Source: Saturnia japonica
Lineage: Eukaryota > Arthropoda > Insecta > Lepidoptera > Saturniidae
DNA length: 64,000 nt
Assembly: GCA_033032175.1 (NCBI GenBank)
Contig: CM065320.1
Span: 6,510,001-6,574,000, forward strand
Direction of reading: 5' to 3'
Every line of letters begins with the position of its first letter. Position 1 is the first letter of the stretch. This document shows, piece after piece, positions 52,816-64,000 of this stretch. Under the pieces are notes generated by a model. It saw only the letters and a program-made list of their open reading frames with translations, searched no databases and was not told the origin of the DNA. The position numbers and the translations under genes were made by a program.

Positions 52816-54404
52816 AAGTATAGATTATTATCAACAATAAAATTTTATATTCAACTAGCAAACTAGCAAGCAAGTGCCTGACGGATACTAAGGCACCTGA
52901 ACGTTCACATGAACATCGTTTAAATGAACGGGAACTGCGTGTCGTACCTTGATTAAAAGTGGGCTGGATTTTATTTTCTTAAATTATATTTTTATATTAT
53001 TGCTTAGCTCCAATCCCGAAAACAAAATATAAAACACCGAAAATTTTATTGATAGAACTCGCTTGCCATCCACTGTACTGTTACGGTACCTACTATGTAT
53101 GTCACCTTCTCGCAAAGTTTCGTAACAAAGCTTCATCTGAATCGAATGGAAGATGCGTGAACGCATACTTCACGCGAGAACACACACAGACATATTGTTA
53201 ATATATATAAAATACATCTTAATCATGATCATGTTAAGTTATTATATTTATCGTTAGAATCGTTTTCTATAATATAATATGTGGGCTGCTCTTTCACAAA
53301 TAACTAAAACATTATGCATATACGTAGAGAAACTTAATAGCAAATTATTATAATTTATTGCAAGATATAAAACCGGTCACCCTTTATAAATGAATGTTAT
53401 TTATTTTTCAATATGTAAATTTAATTGGCATGTTAATAATAATCATATGTTAAAGTTAAGATTATATTTTTATACCAGTTTTTTAAGGCGATAATTCAAG
53501 TATTGTAAACACTTTAATAATAAACAATGAAATATATATATTCAAGCTATATTATTATATAAAGGTATTGAAGTGTTTGAGGTAATTATTTGAAGGTGCG
53601 TTTCCACATGCATGTGTTCATGGAAGAGACCACATGAATGCAGGAAAGTTGTCGCTGGGCCTACTCTTTCTTGCTTGCACGTAGCGGTCCTTTAAATAAA
53701 TATAGGTAGAAAGTATGCAACAAACACTGGCCTACGAAATCCAATTCCAAAAATGACTACTAGGTAATATGATAAGTTCATCTTCGCACAGTGATATATT
53801 TCATTAAGATGTATATTTAAAAGGGAAATTATTAACAATCTTACAGTTTAATTGGTAGCACAATTTATCTTAATACATACATACAAATTCTTAACACCGC
53901 CATTTGACCATAAATATGGGTTTGATACATTTTGTTTAAGCGTTCGAATAGCTATTATTCTTATAGTAAGATCTGAACAACTGAACTTTGCTCGGTATCT
54001 TAAAAAAAAGAAAAACACCTATATAGGTAAACTTGGAATGTTAAACATTATCTAAATACAGAATTTCATCCAAATCGTTGGAGCCGTTTCCGAGAAACCA
54101 ATTACATATATATATATATATACAAGAATTGCTCACTTAATAGAATAAGATTATATTACTTTTTACACAATATTTTAATTTGTATGTACTGGCACAATTC
54201 GATTGTTATTAATATGCGAAACATGTCATCTGAAGATACATAATAAAGTTATTTTTCCTGCTTTTGTTAATCTGTTTTGTATAATAGATCATTTTAATAT
54301 TATTCATTCATTAGATAACTAATATAATTCTGTTTTATTCTCACCTGTGCATCCTTCCTGCCCATATTTCTGGTATCATCCATGAAAACACTCAGTAGAA
54401 AATT
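52816..54404. other. AT-rich, no gene
   Basis: A (AT)n run is at about 54106-54123. Bases 53595-53690 hold a GC-richer patch with ATGCATGTGTTCATGG/CCACATGAATGCAGG words. Nothing coding. Confidence 0.35.
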
Positions 54405-54690
54405 AACCGAATTAAAAAAAGGAGTTTCTCTATTCGAATGTTTTTTTTTTAATGAATGTTCAACCGTAACTTCTTTGTTTATGAACCGATTCAAGATTAT
54501 TATCTTTGGAATGATTGTACCTCAATGGTAGGTCCATTTTAATCTCATTAGCATTGGACGTTCCATTTTGAAGATACACCAGGGAACTCATCAAAATCAT
54601 TGAAGATGGTTTTTTTTTTTTGTTAAAAATTGTCTTGTTTTGAAATCGGTTAATAAAAAACAAATAGACAGACAGACAAAAAAATTAACA
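54405..54690 (+). repeat. Dispersed repeat family F, copy 3
   Basis: TTCGAATGTTTTTTTTTTAA, ACTTCTTTGTTTATGAACCG, GAAGATACACCAGGGAACTC and AATAGACAGACAGACAAAAA match copy 1 and extend it with a poly(A)-like end. Confidence 0.6.
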
Positions 54691-55199
54691 TATCTGTGAT
54701 CAGTGTTCTTTAAGATGGACGTCTAACACAAAATTTGGAATTACAAAGTATTGTTATTTCTAGGCGCATGGTATATTATAATATTCTATGACATTGTAAT
54801 ATAAATGTAACAAATCTTTGATCGAGCTGAACCCCATTACTTACATTAAAAGTGTTAATAAAATAAATTGCGATATTATCGCTGCCGCGTTTGACATAAA
54901 CATCGTATTCTACTTAAAGTAATGGAAACGATTTAATGCAGTAGAATCAGGCCGGGCGATAACGCGAGTTTTGTTAGCTGTTCTCAAATAGACATTGTTG
55001 TTTATAATATTTCATCATTTATAAAACAAGTTTTGTATTTATTACACACATTATTATAATATATGATATTTCATACCGACCATACCAACCGTACCAACTA
55101 ATACGTTCACCTATGTGGTCACACATTTTAGATAATGTAATACAAAAATAATATACCTATAAAAGTTTTTGCAACGTAGAAATTATCTAAATTTATATT
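54691..55199. other. AT-rich, nothing recognised
   Basis: No frame or repeat end seen. Confidence 0.35.
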
Positions 55200-55630
55200 T
55201 ATATACTAATCTATCTATATTTTATCTGTTAAGTCTGTACATGTGATTTCCCGATGGGCGTACTATTTAAACGAAATTGATCACGAATATGCCTTTTTTT
55301 CTGTCTGTCTCTTTGTATGTGAGGATTTAAGTCAAAAATGGCAAATGAATGTTATGATAATTTATTTGTACACGGGACGCTTATATCATTGGCAATTGAT
55401 AAGTTATAAGAATTAACAATAACACTTTTAGACATCGTATTTTTTCCCAGAAGTTAATTCTCTATTCGTGCTTGGCCGATTTTGATGAAAATTGTACATG
55501 GGAAATACATGGCATTTCTCAATTGTTAATCTATGTGAACTGTCAATAATATGAATAAAAATAAAATTACGGGATTAAAATAATGTCAGCGTAACGAACA
55601 CGTGTGGAGCCGTAGGGCACCGCTAGTATT
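55200..55630 (+). repeat. Dispersed repeat family A, copy 6
   Basis: TTAAGTCTGTACATGTGATT, TCCCGATGGGCG, ATTGATCACGAATATGCC and the end GTGGAGCCGTAGGGCACCGC with TAGT are all present, in the family order. Confidence 0.7.
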
Positions 55631-55744
55631 CTAAAAAAACTCAAGAAATTTTCATTTGAACGCGGTAACCTCTAAAATGATTAGTCAGATATGAATTTTT
55701 TTTTTGCTTTATATATTCTCATTATTGAAAAAGATTATTAACCA

Positions 55745-55975
55745 TCAAACTTTACGCTACGACCCTACGGAGTGAAGCAGTGACCATGAATATTAAGGTA
55801 GCTGTTGGCAAGTACGGGAAGTGAGAACAACGATAGGCTCTTATATATATTATAATATACACGATTTAAACAAATGATAAGCTGCACGAGTGCGATGGTG
55901 GCGCGGCGCGGAGCAGTTGGGAGTTGATCGATTAAATTTAACACGGGTAAAACCGTTGGGCACAGCTAGTAATAA
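55745..55975 (-). repeat. Dispersed repeat family B, copy 4 (reverse)
   Basis: TTACGCTACGACCCTACGGA, GAGAACAACGATAGGCTC, AAATTTAACACGGGTAAAAC and CGTTGGGCACAGCTAGTA are the reverse complement of the family B blocks. Confidence 0.65.
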
Positions 55976-56511
55976 AATAAATATAAGCAATATAATGAAT
56001 GAAAGTAAAATGTTCCTACAATAAACTTGATAAGTTTAGAATGTCACTAGGTATATCGCCCACGCTAATAAGAATCAAGATTTTGTTAAATATCACGTAA
56101 TTCATCACTTTGTTTTTATATTCAAATACTTTTTCTTGCTAATTTTAGCGTGTTTATGTTAATTTAATAAAAACATGTTGATAATTTGAAGAACAATAAA
56201 ATAGAAAAAGTTTTTACGACCTCTACCTATTCCTTCTTCGATGTTATCGATGTTCGAGGTCATGAGGTCGATCATCATTGTGAATGTAATAATCAGTCGA
56301 GGATGTTATCACTTATCGAGGATGCGCCGGGAGACATTATACTATAATATCGTCACTCGGAGAATCATGCACATCGCCAATTTAAATATAAATGATACAA
56401 TAAAAAATCTTGCTTTACAAAATAAAACTTTAAAAAATGCAACCAACACTAACTTATAGATTGAGCGTTTATACCCAATGAATTAGATCATAAAATATAC
56501 TTACTAACTAA
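55976..56511. other. AT-rich, nothing recognised
   Basis: A 72-codon frame (56241-56459) shows no known family. Confidence 0.3.
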
Positions 56512-56610
56512 ATTACAATAAAATGAAATAAAAACAGTTAGCTCATTACAATACAATAAAATAAAAACATTTAGCTCATTACAATAAAATAAAATAAAAA
56601 CATTTAGCTC
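56512..56610. repeat. 33-bp minisatellite, three units
   Basis: Three units of exactly 33 bp lie at 56512-56544, 56545-56577 and 56578-56610, each of the form ATTACAATA...AAAAACA(G/T)TTAGCTC. A partial fourth (ATTACA) follows. They differ by only a few substitutions. Confidence 0.92.
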
Positions 56611-57042
56611 ATTACAGCTATACATATCATCTTGGTTAAATTAAATTAAACCCGAACATAAAACAGCTGCTTATATAATAAGTGGATAAAACATATTAGC
56701 CTAATGACATGACGCCATGGTAAACCATATGGCAGCCGTTAACTATGGGAAAATAATATAAACGCCAAACATTTATTATGTAGTCATTGTGTAATACCTA
56801 TTGAATATTTTTTAATATCCAATATTAATAGTTTTCAACTACAGTAGTTTTGCTAAATTACAATATGAACGATATTGTAATTTCTGTAAATTATTTTCCA
56901 GGAATTTAATATCTTAACATTGCCCTTCCAATACATCGTTGATAACTTAATGTATATTCGTGAAAACTTAGACCTACTAGATTTTACCAAAGATTAGCAC
57001 AATGTTAATACTAAAAATAAAAATATAAACCAGTCGTACCAT
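56611..57042. other. AT-rich, nothing recognised
   Basis: No frame or repeat end seen. Confidence 0.35.
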
Positions 57043-57460
57043 GTTTTAGATTTAGTAAGAGCTATAAAAGTTTTTTAAATAATAGTGCGAGGTTCTGATC
57101 CCGAAGCACATTACGAATTTGTCGGAAAACAAGTTCAAGGATTGTCATACAGGTTTTACCTATTGTCAAAAGGTTACTTACTATAGGGTGGATCAATGTC
57201 CAGTGGTGGTGTTGATAGGGTGGGTGAATGATAGTGAAGTCTGGAACTGACTCCCTTTTTGTGCATCCACAAAATTATTATTATTGTATAATTTTAATAC
57301 TACTGTACAGTTGAAAAAAAAGATAAATTCGGCCGATTGAGTTTCTTGCTAGTTCTTCTCGATGACAGCGATGTTTTCCGAACCGGTAGTAGTGTTTTGA
57401 TGTTCATAAGTAAGTGCTTTCTTACGGCCTAAACTGAATAAGCTAAATTTTGAATTTTAA
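57043..57460 (+). mobile_element. Dispersed repeat (LINE-tail-like), empty-site copy
   Basis: It matches both outer parts of 8380-9045 (TTTAGATTTAGTAAGAG, AGCACATTACGAATTTGTCG, ATGTTTTCCGAACCGGTAGT, TTACGGCCTAAACTGAATAA) but lacks the tRNA-headed SINE found there. Confidence 0.65.
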
Positions 57461-58139
57461 TTTTTTGACTATTAAAAGAAAGAACGAATATAATAACGAA
57501 TAAGGTGGCATTTTATTGTATTCGTGACTTCTATTCTAATGTAACAAGTAGAATTGTACATAATATTGATAAAATGTTTTTAAAACTATTTTTATTGGTC
57601 TGAGACTTTGGGACCTTAAAATATTTATGATAGTTTTTAGTTATAATTATAATTTAAAAAAAATTACTTAATTTTATTGGTATTACCTATACACATTGAT
57701 AAATCCTATTGAATTAAACACGCTAGATATTTTCTAAATAATTCGACGTGAGTAAATATGTATGCCCTATTTAATCAGCTAATTGTGCATATTTTATAAT
57801 AATATACCTAACATTTACGATTGTGGCATGTATTTACTATGTTTACTGTGATAATATTTTACTAATTCACTAAGTATTATAAAGAATACGGCTAATCGGC
57901 TGTTATAATATGATTTAGTGAAATATTTTTTCGGTTAAATTAATTAATTAATGAGAATAGGTAAGTAAAAATAGCTCCACCATCAATATCATTCAATACG
58001 TATTTGTAATATGTAGTCACTGTTGATTTTATTTATTAACGCAGTTGGCTTACCATACAAAGCTTAACAAATTAATGTAATATGAAAATGTTGCTAAACA
58101 TGACCGTCCAGTAAGTAATTTTGTATAGAACATAATTTA
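57461..58139. other. AT-rich, nothing recognised
   Basis: No frame or repeat end seen. Confidence 0.35.
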
Positions 58140-58260
58140 ACAAAGAGCATGTGACAGCGGCGCTATATTGTTTCCGTCATCAAAGAGCCGGGAACTGTGC
58201 CGGGAAGCCGGGCGTCGCGTCGCGTCGCGTCGTCGACACCTGCCAGCATGCTTCAACATT
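58140..58260. promoter_or_regulatory. GC-rich island with CGCGT repeat
   Basis: A unique block includes GAGCCGGGAACTGTGCCGGG and a (CGCGT)n run (four units, about 58212-58234). There is no frame. It could be a regulatory island; evidence is weak. Confidence 0.25.
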
Positions 58261-59640
58261 CTGAATTAATGTTTTTCTCACTGAAACGGAAACTTGGCTC
58301 TTCTGAATAGTGTTGGTTAAACATCGATTTTTTTTGGACAATTGATTGTTACCGATTGTTTATTAGCACGGAATATTATATCAGCACATGGAGAGAAGAC
58401 ATGGAAAAAAAAGGTCTTCGCGTGTTTCGGTTGCGTAATTTAGTAATTGGACGAACATAGGTTAGCATTATCATAAATCTTTCTGGGAATCACAAAAGTA
58501 TAGAATTCGAATAACGATACTTTTATTGAAACAATCAATTGTTCGATCATTAAATTATTATCAATTAATCGATTGTTAAAAATTGATGTTGTATCAACAC
58601 TACTTCTGAATACTGTGTATCATAGATAATAAATACACTTTATTATTATTTATTGCACAAACAGCTCTTCGAGCTGATGCGTGTATATGACTATCCACTA
58701 CACTAGTGTTTCTAATGTTTTTTAAAGGAAACCATAAAGATTTCTTATATCCCTTTGTAGTGTTGAAATAAATGGAACAACAATAAATCACATTAGGGCA
58801 CATTGAAATAATATCTTGCTATCAGAGACTTTTGTTTTGTTAGGTATGTATTTATAAATAAACATTGACAACAGTGTCATTTGTGTTGATAAGAGAGGAC
58901 GTGGTCAAAGATGGATAATACGCTAACTCTGGGAAAATGGAAGGGACTCTCAATTATAATTATCAAAACTTACTGACTGTTTTTAGTACGCTGCATGAGC
59001 TAATTTTTACACGTATTAATTTTGGAGTGTCTTCCATACCAAATTTATGTTCCGTTTTTGAAACTAAGCAATTAATGCCCGTTCTCATGGTACGAATTTT
59101 TATGTTACCTGTTTCACTCGTTATGTTAATGAAATTACTATTTTGTAATGAATATTTACATCATAAAATTTAATGAAGAATTAAATTCATATTGATGAAG
59201 TGATATTTTAACTGAGGAGAGTACAAATATTCATATTACACCGAACGCTCGAAGATACATAACAGAAGCCGCGCTTACATTGTTAAAATGCTTATTGCTT
59301 AGGTTACACGATATCCATTCGATTCAAAGTGCACGTACAACCTTGCGCATCGCTTAGTTACTGGCCATTAAATCGCTTCCAATGCGGTGCGATAGGAACT
59401 CGCTCGCCTCTGCTTAGCAGTCCGCTCTACTCAGTATGTCTCGCGTGATATTAGTTAATTAAACTTTAAGCTGAAAGGAACATTTAATTTCCGGGACTGC
59501 TTCGAGATTTTATAACTATCGTTTATACTTTTATTTATCCATTTAATTATAAATCTATGTACGTTTTGCTTAAACGCCTAAAACCAGTGATGATAAAATA
59601 GCTATAAATTGTTTCTAAATCAAAATTCATAAAAGATAAG
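58261..59640. other. AT-rich, no gene recognised
   Basis: A 78-codon frame (58937-59173) is not recognised. GC-richer unique patches near 59260-59470 have no frame. Short ATTGATTGTT/AACAATCAATTG words recur at 58340-58580. Confidence 0.3.
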
Positions 59641-60065
59641 TCGCTAGCGTAACAAGAGGGAATGTTACTTTTTCGTGATTTTATAGTTTTCACAGAACTA
59701 AAATTAAAAAAAACTTATTGAACAACAATGGGAAAAGTTTGTGGAGTGAAAAGTTGTACAAGTGAGCGAAAATTAAAAAATAATAACTTTCGGCGCTATC
59801 ATTAAAATTTACGCACTTCCTACCGTGGCGCCACCCTAATTTGACGTTTTTCGACGAACACTTTTGACGTGACAACGTCTTATAAATTGGTTTGCCGGGT
59901 GACACTTCAAGAAACTGCGTTACGCTCCGCTCACGTTATGCGCTCACAATGAGAGCGAGTGAGAGGCACGCGTCCCTTCCACTCGGGCATGGTTAGCCCG
60001 CCTAAGAGCGAGAGAGACAGACATAAAGTCGTTGTCACGTAAAACTTTCGCCCGTATACCGACTT
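59641..60065 (+). mobile_element. Transposon remnant with THAP-like start
   Basis: ACGTGACAACG (59867-59877) and CGTTGTCACGT (60030-60040) are perfect reverse complements inside a GC-richer block rich in GCTCAC/GAGCG words (59930-60010). A short frame upstream begins like a THAP zinc finger, as used by P-type and some other DNA transposons. Ends and target duplications are not resolved. Confidence 0.4.
59728..59805 (+). pseudogene. Truncated THAP-domain start
   Basis: ATG at 59728 encodes MGKVCGVKSCTSERKLKNNN and a few more residues before a stop. A Cys-x4-Cys pair a few residues after the start Met, then basic residues, is how THAP domains begin, but the later Cys and His ligands are missing. 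It is a remnant at best. Confidence 0.4.
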
Positions 60066-60364
60066 TACAGGCAACCAATTTTTTATACATAGAGATCTTG
60101 GTCTCTACCCTCCATACCGTCAATGATAAATTTAATATTAATGTAAATATATATTATTGTTAATACACTAATGTTTGTTTCTACACCGTTAAATAATTTT
60201 TATATGATAAAATATTACAATAAAATTAATATACATTATTATCATTGATGGCTAACTTCATCATGTTTTTGGCACGCGGGATAAAAATATAAATTATTTT
60301 AACTTTGTTTCTTGAAAGAGAGATAGTTAGTGCACAGAGAAATTTTTTGGAGGTTTCTCTCTAT
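60066..60364. other. AT-rich, nothing recognised
   Basis: No frame or repeat end seen. Confidence 0.35.
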
Positions 60365-60550
60365 TTGGGGCAGCCCGACTGGTGGTATACCTCCACTCTA
60401 CAAAAGATCTCAGCCAAATAACTCTATTTTGTGTTCCTGCGGTAAGTAAGAATTCCAGAGATCCTTAGGGTGGGAAGTTCATCTTTGGCAACGCACTACA
60501 GTAACCGCTTACTATCAGGCGGGCTGTATGCTTATTGGCGACCTAAGTTC
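60365..60550 (-). repeat. Dispersed repeat family C, copy 2 (reverse)
   Basis: GGCAGCCCGACTGGTGGTAT, ACCTCCACTCTACAAAAGAT and CCGCTTACTATCAGGCGGG are the reverse complement of blocks at 23095-23330. Confidence 0.65.
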
Positions 60551-60565
60551 TATAAAACTTCTTAC

Positions 60566-60583
60566 GTGCATGCATGCATGCAT
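60566..60583. repeat. (GCAT)n microsatellite
   Basis: A run of four GCAT units sits just after the reverse family C copy. Confidence 0.8.
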
Positions 60584-60639
60584 AAGTTATTTTTAAGTTT
60601 TCATTGTAATGTACAAACAGTTGTTAAAAGTATATGAAG

Positions 60640-60890
60640 TGCATGGTGTATAATACGAGTGTGTATTACGAAGCGATGCGGTGTCGTGCGGCATAACCTT
60701 AAAAGCAATATCCGGACGCCTCGTGCTCCGCCCGGAAATGAACCGGAAACGGCGGTGTATTAAGCCGCAGGTACTAGCCCTTCAATTTATAAACGCTTTC
60801 GGGCGCACTACTCGTTTTACCGCTCCTATAGACTAGCTACTCTCGGCAAGCAGATATCCGGTGTACTTAATTTGTAACTATGGCTATTAC
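60640..60890. promoter_or_regulatory. Candidate cis-regulatory island 8
   Basis: It is a unique GC-richer block (ATATCCGGACGCCTCG, GCCCGGAAATGAACCGGAAAC, TTATAAACGCTTTCGGGCG) without a frame or repeat homology. The CCGGAAA(C/T) words resemble Ets sites. The call is weak. Confidence 0.22.
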
Positions 60891-61499
60891 CAATTTTCGC
60901 CAATATCAGTTCCGCAAGTTCGCCAATATCAGTTGCATTTAGGGTTACCATTTGTTGTAAAATGGCGGAATGCCTGTCTAAGGTAAAACGCCGTAATGAA
61001 AGTAAGTCATCAGTTTAAATAAATTATATTTAATATATAATGTGTAAAAGTCTTCACAAGACATGGTTTTGATTTTTTTACAAATTTTATAATATTATCT
61101 TTAACACTTCCACTTTTATGGAAACTGCACTATTGAGTACTTAAACTTGCAGAAAACTGCTATCATCTAAAAGTTTTAAAATAAATTAAGGATGGATTCG
61201 ATAACGCAACTTGCGTAGCCTTTCATTTCTTTCTCTAAAATCATCCACCGAAACAGGTGAATCGAGGTCGTGAACGCGCGAAATTTAAAACGCCTGTTTC
61301 AGATTACTGCCGGCCGTACACCTATCTACGCCTGAAAATGCCTGTCAAATGCGGAAATCCTTATCATATGGTACCCCTAGTTACATTTTAATGTAATAAG
61401 TGCAAATAATGTAACATATACAAAAAAAAATCACACTTGGTCGCTTTTAAAAAAGTCTTGAATAATACATAAAACAAATACCAATGAGGTCTTCAAAAT
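60891..61499. other. No gene recognised
   Basis: CGCCAATATCAGTT is duplicated 24 bases apart (about 60899 and 60923). Otherwise AT-rich. Confidence 0.3.
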
Positions 61500-61830
61500 A
61501 GAAAGGAAAGGACAATATCTAAAATTACGTTCTCGCGGCCTGAACTAACAGTGAAATGAAATAAAGTCCGCAAACAAAAGTTTGCAAATCCAATATGATT
61601 TGGCGCGTCAGTAAACATCGGCAGCATCCCGGTGATATCGCGAACGAATAACATTAAACTTTGTATGGATTGAATGTAGAAAACCAATTTCGGTGCTCGG
61701 CGAATGCGAGCCGATGGGATGAGGGTGTCAGAACGCTTTGACAGCTCTCTGATTGAAAAATACGGAAGTCTGTTTATGGAGCAAGTGAGCTCCCGGTTCG
61801 TGTCAGTTCCGGGACCAGGACCCGAATATG
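61500..61830. promoter_or_regulatory. Candidate cis-regulatory island 9
   Basis: It is a unique block with GTCCGCAAACAAAAGTTTGC, AAATCCAATATGATTTGGCG and GTGCTCGGCGAATGCGAGCC, each containing small inverted repeats. There is no convincing frame; the 64-codon minus frame at 61493-61687 has no known family. Confidence 0.25.
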
Positions 61831-61976
61831 AACGCAGTTCATATTACTAAATAATAAATATCTAAGTACCTTAACATTACCCATGTCACTTATATTGTTG
61901 ATAAATTAAGTGCATTTTTAAAATATAATTTCATAATTTTTGTCTACATGGAATAGTCGAATTTCCGTTTTATGGT

Positions 61977-62205
61977 ATACCAGCTGTGCCTTACGGTTTC
62001 AGCCGTGTAAGTTCTATACGGCCAACTCTACACGCACCGTGCCACCACCAACCATTTAGGCTATATGGGCTAATTTAGGCAAACATGTAGGCTCATTTCT
62101 CCGGTACATACCAACAGATTGCCAGATTGCTTGACGTAGTTGTTTAGAGTCGTAGCGTGAAGTTATATAGCGTATTAATTTCCCCAATAAAAATAGGCTA
62201 TGAAA
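61977..62205 (+). repeat. Dispersed repeat family B, copy 5
   Basis: CCAGCTGTGCCTTACGGTTT, CAGCCGTGTAAGTTCTATAC, AGTCGTAGCGTGAAGTTAT and AAAATAGGCTATGAAATCC follow the family order. Confidence 0.65.
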
Positions 62206-62769
62206 TCCATTTTTTTTTTAAACTGGCGGAAATGAGAGCGTTTAAACAAATAAACATTGTTTTTACTCTTTGAGCATTATAATATTAGTATCTTTTATAG
62301 ACATTTAAAGTAAAGTTCGAATTCAATCAGATTGTTCTGTGAGTCTTGCTATTTATATTTCTCTACTACAGGTTTCATTTGAACTGCGTGATAAAATAAT
62401 TGCTAAATGTAAATTGTATTACAGGAATTTATATAAGGTATTTCAGATATTATTATATAATAAAGATAAGACTAATTAGTTCACTTATTATATACTTACC
62501 TATGATTTAATTAAAGAAGGTGAAAAATTGGAGTATTTAATACAAAACAATATTGTTTATTGAATGTAGCCATTTTCTTGTCGCTCGTGTTTAATTAAAT
62601 TTGTAGTTAATAATTAATATTAGCAGTGAATTCTCGAAGGATAAGTAGAAAAGTAAACCTAAGTATACAGGAATACAGGTGGTATCAACTAGAGGTTAAA
62701 TAGTTAAAAATGAGGCAAAATATATTGGTACACCTCAATGATCTTTAATTGAAATATATAATATCTCTT
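62206..62769. other. AT-rich, nothing recognised
   Basis: No frame or repeat end seen. Confidence 0.35.
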
Positions 62770-63060
62770 ACACCAGCTGTGCCACTGTTTCACTCGTGTT
62801 AAATCCATTCGTCCAACACTTGACCGCGCCCGTGCCAACGCGACGCACCCGTGTAGCCTATCGTTGTTCTTACTTTTCTTACGTAAAATCGGTTTAACCG
62901 TTTCTGAGATTAACCGGAACAAACACATAGATAGACAAAATTTTTAAAATATGCTTTATGATATAGGTACCGTACCTATATAAACTCATATGGAATTAGT
63001 AAAAAAAAAATTTTTTGACATTACAAATAGAAACTTTAATTTAATTTTATTTGTATGTAT
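62770..63060 (+). repeat. Family B start joined to family H end
   Basis: It opens CACCAGCTGTGCCACTGTTT and GTAGCCTATCGTTGTTCTTA (family B), then continues AAAATCGGTTTAACCGTTTC and GATTAACCGGAACAAACACA (family H 3' part). This suggests that B and H share one 3' module and are variants of one larger family. Confidence 0.55.
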
Positions 63061-63288
63061 AGTCCAGAGGAAAGATGATGACGATATTTTGTCTTCACAG
63101 TTCTCATCTTAAAGAATGATGAATTATATACCATCCCACTTCTGATCTTAGATGATATATTACGTGGTGACTAATACAAAATGATTCATGAACTACAAAA
63201 ATATAATTCTTGTACTACAAATATAATTCACGGGCTACAAATTGGTGACTAGACGATGTGAATAGTTCGACGATCCAAACGAGAATGG
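63061..63288. other. No gene; short tandem word
   Basis: ACTACAAATATAATTC-like words repeat at about 63193-63240. No frame. Confidence 0.35.
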
Positions 63289-63297
63289 TTCCCTGCT

Positions 63298-63410
63298 CAT
63301 TTTTTTTTCTGTCTGACTATACTGTTAGCCTACTGCTCCTGGCTCCTGTTATACTGCCTCCTGGGAGGAAGGAAAAACATGTGTATATGTATTTAGTGAT
63401 CTGAAAGTAA
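63298..63410 (-). mobile_element. 113-bp LINE 3'-tail insertion with target duplication
   Basis: Read on the minus strand it goes TTTCAGATCACTAAATAC, then a CCTTCCTCCCAGGAGG hairpin remnant, then GGCTAACAGTATAGTCAGAC and an A-run. This parallels the 3' UTR of the full retrotransposon (7215-7270 and 7490-7538) with the middle missing. TTCCCTGCT flanks it at 63289-63297 and 63411-63419. It is a third short tail of the same lineage, and the only one on the minus strand. Confidence 0.85.
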
Positions 63411-63420
63411 TTCCCTGCTT

Positions 63421-64000
63421 CGTGTGCGTTACGCTTTATATAGCCCTTCCACTCAGTCTGACCGGTAGGGTAGGGTAGTTATTATATCCACTTATGAAAA
63501 CACCCCGCTATAGATTAATTTATATGCAGTTATCTGTACAGTGATAAAAAAATTTGCCTTCGAACAAAAACGTAACAAGGTCACGACGAGTTAACACAGA
63601 ACAATTGTAGATGGATATGTTTACATGTTATTAGTTGGCACTACATTTAGCAATTTTCATGTGCCTGTCAAAAGCGAACGATGCGACGTCGCATCGTGGT
63701 CGACGCTTTTTACCGAAACTGTTTCATTAGCAACATCACAACATTTAGTATGAACCATTAGCACGTTGTTAAGAAACATTTTCTTATGCGTGTTAATGGC
63801 TTTAAATTATATATTTGTGTGTTATAATATGTATCATAGTTTCTTTTATTGACAAAAATAGAACATAATTTATCAATTTTGATAAATATGTATATGTATG
63901 TATAGAAAATGAATTCTGACTGACTCACGAAAGCATAGTCGAAAGTACTGAGCTTAGAATATTTCATTTGGTCATTAGGTCCCTTTCATGATGTAGCGGG
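63421..64000. other. No gene recognised
   Basis: GCGACGTCGCATCG is a small palindrome near 63680. The rest is AT-rich. Confidence 0.35.

Noticed and set aside
1..64000. CRISPR array, operons, ribosome binding sites or other prokaryotic features
   Set aside because: The window is clearly eukaryotic; no regular short repeat-spacer structure exists, and the only tandem arrays are the 33-bp minisatellite, the leader monomers and microsatellites.

Overview
The window looks like a piece of an insect nuclear genome, most likely from a moth or butterfly. The background is very AT-rich and unannotatable as genes. It is peppered with transposon families whose shapes are typical of Lepidoptera: tRNA-headed SINEs, repeats bounded by GCTAGT or CTAGCTG, mariner copies, and decayed LINEs. 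I see no host protein-coding exon that I can defend. The only long open frames belong to transposable elements. The species call is inference; no search was run.

Region by region: 1-785 is flanking DNA with palindromic AT-rich patches and possible hAT-type ends. About 1,390-7,538 is a jockey-type non-LTR retrotransposon. It has a GC-rich structured leader with ~117-bp tandem units, ORF1 (zinc-knuckle Gag-like, 2315-4135), ORF2 (endonuclease plus reverse transcriptase, 4104-7016), a 3' UTR and a 22-A tail. From 8.1 to 13.5 kb come decayed LINE pieces, a SINE nested in an older repeat, and a dead mariner (9183-10441). From 14 to 31 kb there are SINE fragments, a pogo/Tigger-like non-autonomous element (25947-26593), a fold-back element (26894-27102), and several GC-richer unique islands that could be regulatory. 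Around 32.6-34.1 kb there is a GC-rich block followed by a consensus-like splice donor and a possible acceptor, a weak candidate for a non-coding first exon. From 36 to 46 kb there are more LINE and SINE pieces and an internally deleted mori-type mariner with both ends intact (44733-45597). At 47-49.5 kb two different mariners sit back to back, the second almost intact. The last 14 kb hold more dispersed repeats, a 33-bp minisatellite (56512-56610), a THAP-like transposon remnant (59728), and a tiny LINE tail insertion with a target duplication (63298-63410).

How the parts relate: the full-length retrotransposon and three very short insertions (833-904, 36308-36387, 63298-63410) share the same 3'-terminal module, and each short insertion is flanked by its own target-site duplication. 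This suggests repeated target-primed insertion by one LINE lineage. The most unusual features are in that element's leader: tandem units whose stem arms change in a compensatory way, a UUCG-capped hairpin, and three closely spaced hairpins just before ORF1.
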